From Actinomadura citrea (lineage in GTDB: Bacteria; Actinomycetota; Actinomycetes; Streptosporangiales; Streptosporangiaceae), in NCBI RefSeq assembly GCF_013409045.1, contig NZ_JACCBT010000001.1, forward strand, positions 5,332,001-5,396,000: a DNA stretch of 64,000 bases, written 5' to 3'. The notes under the pieces were generated by a model. That model was not told the DNA's origin, made no database searches, and worked only from the letters and a program-made list of their open reading frames with translations. The first letter of the stretch is position 1. Every line of letters begins with the position of its first letter. Of the stretch, positions 16,275 through 24,900 are shown one piece after another. A program made the translations under genes and the position numbers.

Positions 16275-17159
16275 TCAGGACGGCATCGCGGGAAAGCCCG
16301 AACGCCAGGTCGGGTACTGCGGCCGCCACCCGAGGGAACGGGCCCGGGTGTTGCGGGCACCGCGCTGCCAGCGGGCTCCGCCGGTCTCGGCGGGCGGCAC
16401 AGGGACTCCGAGCACTTCGGCCAGGACCGGCAGCCAGTCCCGCCCCGCCGCAGGCTCGTCGTCGACGATGTTGACCACGCCGCTCGGCCAGTCCAGAGCG
16501 TCGACCGCCGCCCTCGCGGCATCCGCCGCATGCACGAAGGAGGTCACCGCGTCGTCGGCTCGAAGACCCCCGAGCAGCACGGCGGCCGGATCGTCGGCGG
16601 GAAGCCGTCCGGCGAGCTTGTCGGCGGCCATCCCGCCCGGCGAGTACCAGGTCCTCGGCCCGTAGAGGACGCCGTACCGCAGGACGACATACTCCTCCGA
16701 CTCCGCGACCGCCTCCTCCAACGCGCGGACCCCGCCCACCAGGGTCGCTCTGGACGGGTCCGCCTCGTCGAGGCGGACGGTCTCGTCGGCCGGCCCGTCG
16801 CCGGGCTCGTACGCCCATGCGACCGACTGCGCGATGACGCGCTTGACGCCGGCCTTCCTGGCGGAGTCGACCAGATTGCGGGTGCCCTCCCGGCGAATAC
16901 GGCCGTTGTCCGCGGGCGAGCCCCCGGCCAGGGCGGTCAACTGGTGGATCACCGTGTCCGGTGACGCGGACTCGAGGGCGCCGCGGAGCCCGTCGGCGTC
17001 GAACACGTCCACCTGGACCGGCACCGCCCCCTGAGCACGCAGCCTTCCAAGGCCCGCCTCGGTGCGGGCCGTCCCGGTGACCTGGTGCCCGCCATCGATC
17101 AGAAGGGGCACCAGGAGGGCACCGACGGCCCCGGTGGCACCGGCGACAAAGACATGCAC
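16275..17159 (-). CDS. NAD-dependent epimerase/dehydratase-family protein
   Basis: A 294-residue extended SDR. The nucleotide loop is FVAGATGAVGALLVPLLIDGG near the start, VQVDVFDADGL follows the second strand, and HQLTALAG and QSVAWAYEPG lie where the catalytic Ser/Thr would be. An RYGVLYGPRTWY segment takes the place of the classical YxxxK. Relatives act on nucleotide sugars or other small carbonyls. The GTG at 17159 has GGAAGGA eleven bases upstream. A MocR-type operator lies about 85 bases upstream (17244-17277), so the divergent MocR regulator probably controls it. Confidence 0.86.
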   Translation of the reverse strand: MHVFVAGATGAVGALLVPLLIDGGHQVTGTARTEAGLGRLRAQGAVPVQVDVFDADGLRGALESASPDTVIHQLTALAGGSPADNGRIRREGTRNLVDSARKAGVKRVIAQSVAWAYEPGDGPADETVRLDEADPSRATLVGGVRALEEAVAESEEYVVLRYGVLYGPRTWYSPGGMAADKLAGRLPADDPAAVLLGGLRADDAVTSFVHAADAARAAVDALDWPSGVVNIVDDEPAAGRDWLPVLAEVLGVPVPPAETGGARWQRGARNTRARSLGWRPQYPTWRSGFPAMPS

Positions 17160-17243
17160 AGCGAGATCCTTCCAATGACACGGAACAGCGCCGAGATGGC
17201 GGCCGCATGGGTACCGCCACCGTAGAAACGAACGCCTCCAATA

Positions 17244-17277
17244 AAATGGGCCATTCGACGAGCGAAGGATTGGACCA
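17244..17277. promoter_or_regulatory. Tandem MocR operator upstream of the epimerase and the MocR gene
   Basis: On the minus strand TGGTCCAATC (17277-17268) and TGGCCCATTT (17253-17244) are direct repeats 24 bases apart, joined by a CGAA just before the second. The same pattern, spacing and orientation occur upstream of the cupin gene at 18706-18739. Confidence 0.65.
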
Positions 17278-18700
17278 CTTGGACCCGGCTGGAGATGCAC
17301 GCGTCGAGCGGCCCGCCGGGCTGGAACTCCTGCTGGACGTGCCCGCTCGCGGCAGGCGCCGCCAGGCCGTCGAGGATGCCCTGCGGAGCGCCATCCGGGA
17401 CGGGCGGCTCCCCACCGGGACGCGCCTGCCCTCCAGCAGGGACCTCGCCCTCCACCTCGGTCTGGCGCGGGGCACGGTGGCGGCGGCGTACGAGCAGCTC
17501 GTCGCCGAGGGGTGGCTCACCGCCCGCTCGGGGTCGGGCACCCGCGTCGCCGCCGGCGCTTCCACGCCCGCGACCGCCCGGCGGCCCTCCTCCACGTCGT
17601 CGCCGACGTCTCACGACCTGCGCCCCGGCCGCCCGGACACCCACACCTTCCCGCGTGCCGCCTGGTCCCGCGCGATGCGCCACGTGCTGCGCGAGGCACC
17701 CGCCGACACCTTCGGAGCAGGCGATCCGCGGGGGCGGATGGAGCTCCGCCGAACCCTCGCCGCCTACCTCGGGCGGGTGCGCGGTGTCCGCGTCGACCCG
17801 TCCCACCTGATCGTCTGTTCCGGGTTCACGCAGGCGGTGGGCCTGCTCACCGAGGTCTTCGCCCAGCTCGGGGTGAGGACGGTCGGCATGGAGGACCCGG
17901 CCGTCGGCGACCATGTTTCGATCGTCGCCTCCCGGCTGGACGTCGCGGATCTTCCCATCGACGCCGACGGGGTCTCCTCAAGCGCCCTGGTCGCCTCCGG
18001 CGCGCAGGCCCTGGTCTGCACGCCGGCGCACCAGTTTCCGCTGGGCATGAGCATGTCGCCCGCGCGCCGCGCCGAACTGCTCGCCTGGGCGGACGAGGGA
18101 CTCGGCTGGATCGTCGAGGACGACTACGACGGTGAGTTCCGCTACGACCGGCGTCCCATCGGCGCGCTCCAGGCCCGCCGTCCGACCCGGGTCGTCTACG
18201 CGGGATCGACGAGCAAGAGCCTGGGACCCGGAGTGCGGCTCGGGTGGATCGCCTGCCCCCCGCATCTTCTCGATCCGCTCACCGAGGCCAAGCGCCGGGC
18301 GCGCGGAACCAGCCCGCTCGAACAGCTCGCGCTCGCCCGGATGATCGAGGCAGGCGACTACGACCGGCACCTGCGCACGGTCCGCCGCGAGTATCGGCGG
18401 CGCCGCGACCTGTTCGCCGAGGCCGTACGGTCGCGGCTGCCGGGCGCGCACCTCCTCGGAGTCCAGGCGGGCGTGCAGGCCATCCTCGAACTACCCGCGG
18501 GGGCACCGGACGAGATGACCGTGACCCGGGAACTGCGCGCCGCGTCGGTCGAGCTCCACCCTTTGAGCGCGTACCTGCGCTCGGCTCCCGTCCGGCCGCG
18601 CACCTCGTTGGTGGTCGGCTACGGCGCCCCCTCCGCGTCCAGATACGCGGCGGCGATCGAGGCACTCGTCACCTGCCTCGCGCGCCTTCATCGCTCCTGA
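17246..18700 (+). CDS. MocR/PdxR-family regulator (GntR HTH + aminotransferase-fold domain)
   Basis: About 480 residues. The winged HTH is AVEDALRSAIRDGRLPTGTRLPSSRDLALHLGLARGTVAAAYEQL. After a Ser/Thr/Pro linker comes a fold-type I aminotransferase domain with the PLP Lys in YAGSTSKSLGPGVRLGW and the EDDYDGEFRYDR segment. MocR proteins sense PLP-bound amino compounds. The start is uncertain: ATG 17246 has no SD and lies inside the operator, while TTG 17279 has GAAGGA nine bases upstream and may be the true start. The epimerase (divergent) and cupin gene (downstream) carry matching operators, so both are its likely targets. Confidence 0.85.
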   Translation: MGHSTSEGLDHLDPAGDARVERPAGLELLLDVPARGRRRQAVEDALRSAIRDGRLPTGTRLPSSRDLALHLGLARGTVAAAYEQLVAEGWLTARSGSGTRVAAGASTPATARRPSSTSSPTSHDLRPGRPDTHTFPRAAWSRAMRHVLREAPADTFGAGDPRGRMELRRTLAAYLGRVRGVRVDPSHLIVCSGFTQAVGLLTEVFAQLGVRTVGMEDPAVGDHVSIVASRLDVADLPIDADGVSSSALVASGAQALVCTPAHQFPLGMSMSPARRAELLAWADEGLGWIVEDDYDGEFRYDRRPIGALQARRPTRVVYAGSTSKSLGPGVRLGWIACPPHLLDPLTEAKRRARGTSPLEQLALARMIEAGDYDRHLRTVRREYRRRRDLFAEAVRSRLPGAHLLGVQAGVQAILELPAGAPDEMTVTRELRAASVELHPLSAYLRSAPVRPRTSLVVGYGAPSASRYAAAIEALVTCLARLHRS

Positions 18701-18705
18701 CCGAT

Positions 18706-18752
18706 CGGCCCAATCTTCCGGGGCTCGAACGGCCCAATCGGATGGACCGTTC
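18706..18752 (+). promoter_or_regulatory. Tandem MocR operator upstream of the cupin gene
   Basis: CGGCCCAATC occurs at 18706-18715 and again at 18730-18739, 24 bases apart. The second copy is part of an inverted repeat, GAACGG (18727-18732) with CCGTTC (18747-18752). Spacing and sequence match the element at 17244-17277. Confidence 0.65.
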
Positions 18753-18770
18753 GGCGCCTAACCTCCGAGT

Positions 18771-19163
18771 ATGCAGAGTTCACCGTCCAACACCGTCCTG
18801 ACCGTCCTTCAGGAACAGCACCCCCATGTTCCCGAGGGGGCGTGCGCGTCGACCGTCCTCATCGAACTCCCGCCCGGCGACCCGGGCACCCCTCCGCACC
18901 GCCATGCCGGTCCCGTCTTCGGCTACATGCTCGAAGGGGAGATGATCTTCGAGTTGGAGGGCGAGCCCGAGCGGGTCGTCCGCGCGGGAGAGGCGTTCTG
19001 GGAGCCCGGCGGTGACGTGATCCACTACCAGGCCGCGAACAACCTCGCAGGCGAGTGGAGCCGCTTCGTCGTCGTGATGATGTGCATTCCGGGCCAGCCG
19101 ATGCTCACGCTGGTGGACGAGGAGGAGTTGAAGCTCCGCCAGCACCGTCGCGCGCTCCGATGA
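18771..19163 (+). CDS. Cupin-domain protein
   Basis: A 130-residue single-domain cupin. Motif 1 is GTPPHRHAGPVFGYMLEGEMIFELEGEPE, giving HxH and a Glu/Tyr set for a metal, and motif 2 is AGEAFWEPGGDVIHYQAAN with the last His. There is no signal peptide. Small cupins like this can be dioxygenases, isomerases or ligand sensors. The MocR operator 32 bases upstream of the start makes it a probable target of the preceding regulator. Confidence 0.85.
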   Translation: MQSSPSNTVLTVLQEQHPHVPEGACASTVLIELPPGDPGTPPHRHAGPVFGYMLEGEMIFELEGEPERVVRAGEAFWEPGGDVIHYQAANNLAGEWSRFVVVMMCIPGQPMLTLVDEEELKLRQHRRALR

Positions 19164-19639
19164 CCCACGGCGCAGTCGGGCCAGATCGAGGCCGATTGCC
19201 CTGATGGCGTAGTACGAAGCCGACCGTGGACCGCCCGAGGCCGCGCCGGGCGGTCAGATCAATGTCCGGCCTGACCTGCCCCGTGCACCCCTCGGAGACC
19301 ACCTGAGCCAATCACGATCTCAGCGCACTGGAACAGGCGAAGCTGATCAAGGCCAAGGACATCAGCCGGCCCGAAACGATGCGGAACCCCAGAGCACCGC
19401 TCTGATATAACAGCCCCGGACTTTCAATCCGATGGTCGGGATTTCAGACTTCCGACAGTTGCTCACGTTCGCGCAGGAGGGTGTCTTTGACTGTTCCTCT
19501 AACGGACACCGCAGGTGCGGGCATCCGGAGCCGTCGGCCGCACCGTTCCGATGCGTGTCTGCGTTGGCGTTTCAAGGGGTGGCTCATCGGGCGGGCCGGT
19601 GCCGTTCACGCGGCAACCACAGGGCGAAGCTAGGCCGAC
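19164..19639. other. Intergenic stretch without a supportable gene
   Basis: A 476-base gap. A short plus-strand run (about 19325-19400) reads like coding sequence, LEQAKLIKAKDISRPETMRN, with no start or domain. A minus-strand run near 19190-19300 (about RPDIDLTARRGLGRSTVGFV) may be another fragment. The base composition is less GC-biased than the neighbours around 19380-19450. No hairpin or promoter stands out. Confidence 0.45.
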
Positions 19640-20188
19640 GTGCTGTCTTTCGTCGTCTCGGCCCTCGTCTGCGCCGCGCTGGGGTTCGCCGGTGGCCTGC
19701 TCCTGCGGCCCATGGCCGATCGGATGTTCCATCGCCGTCCGTCGCTGCGTTCGTACCGTCGCGAGTTGACCGGTCCACGGCCAGGGCTGGCGTTCTACGT
19801 CATCCCGCCAGGCCTCGGCGACACCGACGAGATCGTGGCCGAGTTGACCGCGGGCCGGCGCCCCCGGCTCTGCCTGATCGGCCGGTTGTGCGGGCCGCTG
19901 CCGTACGACCGGGTCGCCGTGCCCGAGAAGGCTCTGCTGCGCGGTGCCCTGTGGGTGGCGCCGGGACTGCTGATGTTCGATCCGCGCGGTGACGCCGAGA
20001 TGAGCGTCCTGGAGGCCCCGTACGGGGTGGAGACGAGCGAGCCGATGCTCACCGAAGCGGGCGATCCGGTCCTCACGCTCGATCTCGGCGACGGCGTGCT
20101 CGTCTTCGAACCCGCACCCGACACCGACCTCGAACACGCATGGAGCCGGATTCGCAGCGTCCTTGAGGACGACCAGCCCAGCGCGTAA
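19640..20188 (+). CDS. Hypothetical protein with one N-terminal membrane helix
   Basis: 182 residues, not recognised. A GTG start leads straight into a membrane segment, LSFVVSALVCAALGFAGGLLL (about 2-22), followed by basic residues. The cytoplasmic part is a single soluble domain rich in beta-forming stretches (GLAFYVIPPGLGDTDEIVAELTAG, PRLCLIGRLCGP, VLTLDLGDGVLVFEPAPDTD) ending in an acidic tail. GC-rich third positions support it as a real gene, though the SD is weak. Neither neighbour gives a functional clue. Confidence 0.65.
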   Translation: MLSFVVSALVCAALGFAGGLLLRPMADRMFHRRPSLRSYRRELTGPRPGLAFYVIPPGLGDTDEIVAELTAGRRPRLCLIGRLCGPLPYDRVAVPEKALLRGALWVAPGLLMFDPRGDAEMSVLEAPYGVETSEPMLTEAGDPVLTLDLGDGVLVFEPAPDTDLEHAWSRIRSVLEDDQPSA

Positions 20189-20260
20189 GGGTGCCCGTAG
20201 ACCTGGCGAGATCACGTCTCACCGGCTCGGCGCCGAGGCGGTCCCGGGGAGGGCGCTCGT

Positions 20261-21250
20261 TCAGCGGTCGGTGACGATGAGCAGGCGCGGGCTCTGGTTC
20301 AGGCGGCGGGCTCCGATGTCGGTGCAGACGACGACGTCCTCGATCCGCGCACCGTACAGTCCCGGAAGGTAGATGGCGGGCTGGACGGACATGGTCATGC
20401 CGGGCTCGATGACGGTCTGGTCCTCCGAGGTCAGGTAGGGCGGTTCGAACTGGTCGAGGCCGACCCCGTGGCCCGTCCGATGGACGAAGAACAGCCCGTA
20501 CCCGCTGGCCGCGATGGCGGTGCGGCAAACCTCGTCGATCTCGGCGGCGGTGACGCCGGGGCGCACCGCCTCGCAGGCGGCGCTGTGGACGGCGAGCACG
20601 ACGGAGTACATGGCCTCGAAGTCCTCTGGCGGCTCGGCCACGACGAACATCCGGGTGATGTCGGAGCAGTAGCCCTCGTGCCGTCCGCCGATGTTGACCA
20701 GGACCGCGTCGCCCGGGTTGATCACCCGTTCGGTGGGCCGGTGATACGGGGCGGCGGAGTGCTCCCCCGCCGCGACGGTGACGAGCGTGACCTCGTCGTG
20801 GCCGGTCTCCAGCAGCAGCAGGCGCAGCAGCCGCGCCATCTCTCGTTCGGTGGTGCCGGACCAGCGCAGTTCGGCGGCCATCGCCACGGCCCGGTCGGCG
20901 GCGATGGCCGCGCGTTCCATGGCCGCGATCTCGGCGTCGGACTTGCGCATCCGCAGTGGTGCGAGGAGCGGTTCGGCCGAGGCGAACAGAGTCTGGGGGC
21001 CGAGCCGCTCCTGGATGGACAGCAGTTCATGCGCGGGCATCTGGGGGTCTATGGCGACCCGCGCACCCACCGGGATCAGGGACGAGGCATCGGGCACATG
21101 CGCGGGCGGGCCGTCCGGCGTGATGACGAGGAAGCCGTGCCGCGCCGAGTCGGCCAGGTACCGCAGGTTCGAGGAAGGCCGCAGGACGAGGACGTCCACC
21201 TCGTGCTCGATCATGCGGGCCCGCACCCGCTCCATGCGGTCGTGGCTCAC
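20261..21250 (-). CDS. M24-family 'pita-bread' hydrolase with altered metal ligands
   Basis: 329 residues of the Xaa-Pro dipeptidase/creatinase fold. The C-terminal catalytic half is clear: GYCSDITR (D197), RTGHGVGLD (H261) and RIEDVV (E304). Two of the five usual metal ligands are changed: the first Asp is Asn186 (VLVNIGG) and the Glu of the EPGIY motif is Gln290 (SVQPAIY). Creatinase shows that this fold can hydrolyse C-N bonds without metal, so an amidino- or amide-hydrolase is possible; loss of activity is another option. Its start overlaps the upstream ATPase gene (GTGA), making it the last gene of a peptide-type ABC operon whose cargo it may process. Confidence 0.85.
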   Translation of the reverse strand: MSHDRMERVRARMIEHEVDVLVLRPSSNLRYLADSARHGFLVITPDGPPAHVPDASSLIPVGARVAIDPQMPAHELLSIQERLGPQTLFASAEPLLAPLRMRKSDAEIAAMERAAIAADRAVAMAAELRWSGTTEREMARLLRLLLLETGHDEVTLVTVAAGEHSAAPYHRPTERVINPGDAVLVNIGGRHEGYCSDITRMFVVAEPPEDFEAMYSVVLAVHSAACEAVRPGVTAAEIDEVCRTAIAASGYGLFFVHRTGHGVGLDQFEPPYLTSEDQTVIEPGMTMSVQPAIYLPGLYGARIEDVVVCTDIGARRLNQSPRLLIVTDR

Positions 21251-22194
21251 TGCGGCGCCGAGTCGTAGAGCCAGCAGGCCACCCCGCGCTCCTGCACCGG
21301 TTCACGCCGCGAGCAGATCTCCATGGCGTGGGGACAGCGCGGGTGGAACCGGCAGCCGGACGGCGGCGACGCGGGGTCCGGCACGTCGCCGGGCAACTCG
21401 TCGGGAAGCGTGCCCGCGCCGTCCGGCGCGGGGATGGCGGCCAGCAGGGCCCGGGTGTAGGGGTGTTTCGGGTCGGCCCAGACCTCGGCGGTACGGCCGA
21501 TCTCGACGATCTTGCCCAGGTACATGACCGCGATCCGGTCCGCGATCATCCGGACGACCGACAGGTCGTGGCTGATGAAGAGCAGCCCCGCCCCCGACTC
21601 GAGGGTCAGCGACCGCATCAGCCCCGCGACCTGCGCCTGGGCGGAGGCGTCCAGCGCGGAGATCGGCTCGTCGCCGATCAGCAGGGAGGGGCGGGCGGCC
21701 AGGGCGCGGGCGATGGCGATGCGCTGCCGCTGCCCGCCGGAGAACTCGTGCGGGTAGCGGGCGGCCATGTCGGCCGACAGCCCGACCCGTTCCAGCAACT
21801 CGCCAGGGGTCGGGCCGCCGCGCCGGCCGTCGGCGATCTGGCCGCCGACCCGGCGGCGCGGGTTCAGCGACGCGAACGGGTCCTGGAACACCATCTGGAT
21901 CCGGGTCAGCGCGGGATCGCGGCGGCGCAGGCCGAGCGGCGTCACCGGGCGGCCCTCGAACCCGATGGAACCGCCGGACGGGCGGACGATCCCGCAGATG
22001 GCGCGTGCCAGCGTGGACTTTCCGCAGCCCGACTCGCCGACCAGGCCGACGACCTCGCCGGGCGCGACGGACAGGTCGACACCCGCCACCGCCCGCACCG
22101 GGGGCCGGTCCGGGCTGCGATGGTCGACCACCAGGTTCTCGACGGCCAGCAGCGACGTGGCGGGCGCCGGTTCGGCGCCGTCCAGCAGTTTCAT
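21247..22194 (-). CDS. ABC importer ATPase, DppF/OppF-like
   Basis: A 315-residue ATPase of the second peptide-type importer. It has Walker A GESGCGKS, Q-loop VFQDPFASLNPRR, signature FSGGQRQR, Walker B LLIGDEPISALD and switch His in ISHDLS. The full Cys-rich C-terminal extension is present (GCRFHPRCPHAMEICS ... ACW). The start is an ATGA overlap with the partner ATPase and the end a GTGA overlap with the M24 gene. Confidence 0.93.
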   Translation of the reverse strand: MKLLDGAEPAPATSLLAVENLVVDHRSPDRPPVRAVAGVDLSVAPGEVVGLVGESGCGKSTLARAICGIVRPSGGSIGFEGRPVTPLGLRRRDPALTRIQMVFQDPFASLNPRRRVGGQIADGRRGGPTPGELLERVGLSADMAARYPHEFSGGQRQRIAIARALAARPSLLIGDEPISALDASAQAQVAGLMRSLTLESGAGLLFISHDLSVVRMIADRIAVMYLGKIVEIGRTAEVWADPKHPYTRALLAAIPAPDGAGTLPDELPGDVPDPASPPSGCRFHPRCPHAMEICSRREPVQERGVACWLYDSAPQ

Positions 22195-22967
22195 GAAGTG
22201 CTCCGCTCCGGCAGCGCGTCCAGCAGCATTCGGGTGTACTGGTCGGCGGGCTCGCGCATGACCTGGGCACGCGCGCCGGTCTCGACCAGCAGGCCCGCCC
22301 GCATCACGCTGATCGTGTCGGCCACCGCCGACATGACGCCCAGGTCGTGGGTGACCAGCAGGACGGCGAGTCCGAGTTCGTCGCACAGGCCGCGCAGGAG
22401 GCGCAGCACGCCGGCCTGGACGGTCACGTCGAGCGCGGTGGTCGGCTCGTCCGCGATCAGGACCTTGGGGTCGCAGGCCAGCGCGGCCGCGATCGCGATG
22501 CGCTGGCGCATGCCGCCGGAGAACTGGTGGGGGTACCGCCTGAGCGCGCCGTCGGCGTCCGGGATGCGCACCCTCGTCAGCAGTTCGACCGCGCGGCGGT
22601 GCGCCTCGGCCTTGTCCAGCTTCAGATGGTGACGCATGTGGTCGGTGAGCTGGCGGCCGATCGAGAGCATGGGGTGCAGGCTCGTCGACTGGTCCTGGAA
22701 GACCATGCCGATCTCGCTGCCGCGCAGCGCGTTCATCTTCTTGGGCGGGAGGGCCAGCAGGTCGGTTCCGTCGAACAGGATCCGCCCGCCGGTGCGCGCG
22801 CCATGCGGAAGCAGTCCCATGACACCCAGCCCCGTCATGGTCTTCCCGGAGCCGCTCTCGCCCGCCAGCCCGTGGATGCGGCCCGGTTCCAGCACGAGGT
22901 CGACCCCGCGGATGATCTGCCGTCCCCCCAGCTCGACGGTGAGCCCCTCGATGTTCAGCAGGGTCAC
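22191..22967 (-). CDS. ABC importer ATPase, DppD/OppD-like, short form
   Basis: A 258-residue ATPase: Walker A GESGSGKT, Q-loop VFQDQSTSLHP, signature FSGGMRQR, Walker B VLIADEPTTALD, His in VTHDLG. It lacks the Cys-rich tail its partner at 21247 has, ending near QYTRMLLDALPERSTS. The GTG start overlaps the preceding permease by four bases. Confidence 0.92.
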   Translation of the reverse strand: MTLLNIEGLTVELGGRQIIRGVDLVLEPGRIHGLAGESGSGKTMTGLGVMGLLPHGARTGGRILFDGTDLLALPPKKMNALRGSEIGMVFQDQSTSLHPMLSIGRQLTDHMRHHLKLDKAEAHRRAVELLTRVRIPDADGALRRYPHQFSGGMRQRIAIAAALACDPKVLIADEPTTALDVTVQAGVLRLLRGLCDELGLAVLLVTHDLGVMSAVADTISVMRAGLLVETGARAQVMREPADQYTRMLLDALPERSTS

Positions 22968-23809
22968 AGCGCTCGCTCCTTGATCGCCCGTGCGGTGCGC
23001 GGGTCGAGCGCGTCGCGCATCGTGTCACCGAGGAAGTTGAAGGCCAGCACCACCGTCAGGATGGCCAGGCCGGGGAACACTCCGACCCACCACTTGTCGA
23101 ACACGTGCGTGGCCGAAGCCACCATCGAGCCCCATTCGGCGGTGGGCGGCTTGGCGCCGAGTCCGAGGAACGACAGTCCCGACAGCAGCAGGAGCTGGGT
23201 GCCGATGTCGAGGGTGGCCAGCACCAGGACCGGTCCGGTCACGTTCGGCAGCACGTCGGTGCGCAGCGAGCGCCACGCCGAGAACCCGAGCAGCCGCCCG
23301 CTGATCACGAATTCGCGGGACCGGACGCCGAGCACCAGGCCGCGGGTGACCCGGGCGTACGCGGGCCAGGACACGACGAGCACGGCCAGCACCGCGTTGC
23401 GCAGACTGGCGCCGAGCGAGGCGGCCACGGCCATCGCGAGGATGACGGTGGGGAACGCGAACACCAGGTCCGCCACCCGCATGATCGTCTCGTCCAGCCA
23501 GCGGCCGAAGTAGCCGGCGCACGCCCCCAGCAGCCCGCCGATGACGACGGACATCACGACCAGCAGCAGGGTGAGCGGGATGGACAGGCGTGCGCCGTAC
23601 AGCACCCGGCTGAGGACGTCGCGCCCGAGTTCGTCGGTGCCGAACCAGTGCGCTCCGCTCGGTGCCTGGAGCCGCGGGAAGGCCTGGCTCAGCGGGTCGT
23701 GCGGCGCGAGCAGCGGCGCGGCGAGCACCACGACCAGCCATGCCGCCGCGATGACGAGGCCGACGACGGCGAGCGGCTTGCGCCATGCCTCCGGTACCCG
23801 GCGGCTCAC
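22964..23809 (-). CDS. ABC importer permease, DppC/OppC-like
   Basis: A 281-residue permease. It has one membrane helix (AVVGLVIAAAWLVVVLAAPLL), the HWFGTDELGRDVLSRVLYG family segment, then a five-helix core with the coupling loop near SREFVISGRLLGFSAWRSLRTDVLPN, and LSFLGLGAKPPTAEWGSM before the last helix. The GTG start sits in a four-base overlap with the upstream permease. Confidence 0.93.
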   Translation of the reverse strand: MSRRVPEAWRKPLAVVGLVIAAAWLVVVLAAPLLAPHDPLSQAFPRLQAPSGAHWFGTDELGRDVLSRVLYGARLSIPLTLLLVVMSVVIGGLLGACAGYFGRWLDETIMRVADLVFAFPTVILAMAVAASLGASLRNAVLAVLVVSWPAYARVTRGLVLGVRSREFVISGRLLGFSAWRSLRTDVLPNVTGPVLVLATLDIGTQLLLLSGLSFLGLGAKPPTAEWGSMVASATHVFDKWWVGVFPGLAILTVVLAFNFLGDTMRDALDPRTARAIKERAL

Positions 23810-24900
23810 GTGTGCCTCACTCTCGGGTCGATGACGCCGTACAGCATGTCCACCACCAGGTTGACGACCACGTAGATCACGCCCACGACGAGACCGACGC
23901 CCATCACCGCGGGCAGGTCGAGGGTGGTCGCGCTCTTGTACGCGTACTCGCCGATGCCGGGCCAGGCGTAGATCGCCTCGACGAGCACGGTGCCGGACAG
24001 CAGGCTGCCGAAGGCCAGCCCCGCCACCGTGATGACCGGCACCAGCGCGGCGCGCAGCGTGTACCGGAACAGGACGGTGCGGCCGGGCAGCCCCTTGGCT
24101 CTGGCGGCCCGCACGTAGTCCTGGCCGAGCACCTCCAGCACGGCCGACCGCGTGAACCTGGTGAGCAGGCCGATCGTGTAAGCGGCGAGCACCAGCGCGG
24201 GCAGAACGAGGTGGCCGACGGCGCTGGCGAAGACGTCCCACTGGCCGGCGAGCGCCGCGTCCACCGTGTAGAGGCCGGTGGTGTGCGGAGGAGGCGCCAT
24301 GGCCGGGGAGAGCCTGCCGGAGCCCGGCGCCAGCCCGAACTTGTAGAAGAAGAGGTAGAAGGCCAGCAGCGCCAGCCAGAACGTCGGCACCGAGACGCCG
24401 GCCAGGCTGGTCACCCGCAGGACCTGGTCCACGAGCCGGTCCCGGCGCAACGCCGCGATCACTCCGAACGCGACGCCGACCAGCAGCGACACCAGCAGCG
24501 CCGTGCCGGCCAGCTCGAACGTCGCGGGGACGAACTCCTGCAGGTCGTCGGCGACCGGGCGGTGGCTCTGCTGCGACTCGCCGAGGTCGCCGCGGACGAG
24601 GCCGCCCATGTAGGTCGCGTACTGCACCGGCAACGGCTTGTCGAGGCCGTGCTCCTCCCGGAACTGCTGGACGATCGCCGGGTTGGAGAGCGCCTGCTGG
24701 CCGAGGTTCGCGGTGGCCGGGTCACCGGGCACCATGTTGGTCAGGACGAAGGTGACCAGGGTGACCCCGACGGCGAGCAGTACGGAGACCGCCAGCCGCC
24801 GGACCAGGAACCGCATCAGCGGATACCGTGACCACCACCGGGCGCCGGGTGGCCGGCGGCGGTCGGTCGTCCGCTCGTCCGACGGGTGATGGGGTTTCAT
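23806..24900 (-). CDS. ABC importer permease, DppB/OppB-like
   Basis: A 364-residue permease. The canonical body begins at MRFLVRRLAVSVLLAVGVTLV and includes VPGDPATANLG and GLDKPLPVQY. A longer periplasmic loop (about APGSGRLSPAMAPPPHTTGL) is followed by the coupling loop AARAKGLPGRTVLFRYTLRAAL and the ending DPRVRHT. ATG 24900 is chosen because it makes an ATGA overlap with the binding-protein gene; it adds 28 basic cytoplasmic residues before the first helix. ATG 24816 has no SD. Confidence 0.9.
   Translation of the reverse strand: MKPHHPSDERTTDRRRPPGARWWSRYPLMRFLVRRLAVSVLLAVGVTLVTFVLTNMVPGDPATANLGQQALSNPAIVQQFREEHGLDKPLPVQYATYMGGLVRGDLGESQQSHRPVADDLQEFVPATFELAGTALLVSLLVGVAFGVIAALRRDRLVDQVLRVTSLAGVSVPTFWLALLAFYLFFYKFGLAPGSGRLSPAMAPPPHTTGLYTVDAALAGQWDVFASAVGHLVLPALVLAAYTIGLLTRFTRSAVLEVLGQDYVRAARAKGLPGRTVLFRYTLRAALVPVITVAGLAFGSLLSGTVLVEAIYAWPGIGEYAYKSATTLDLPAVMGVGLVVGVIYVVVNLVVDMLYGVIDPRVRHT

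Noticed and set aside
16096..17595. A 499-codon minus-strand frame across the epimerase and MocR starts
   Set aside because: It runs antisense through the MocR HTH and out of frame through the epimerase; no domain is visible.
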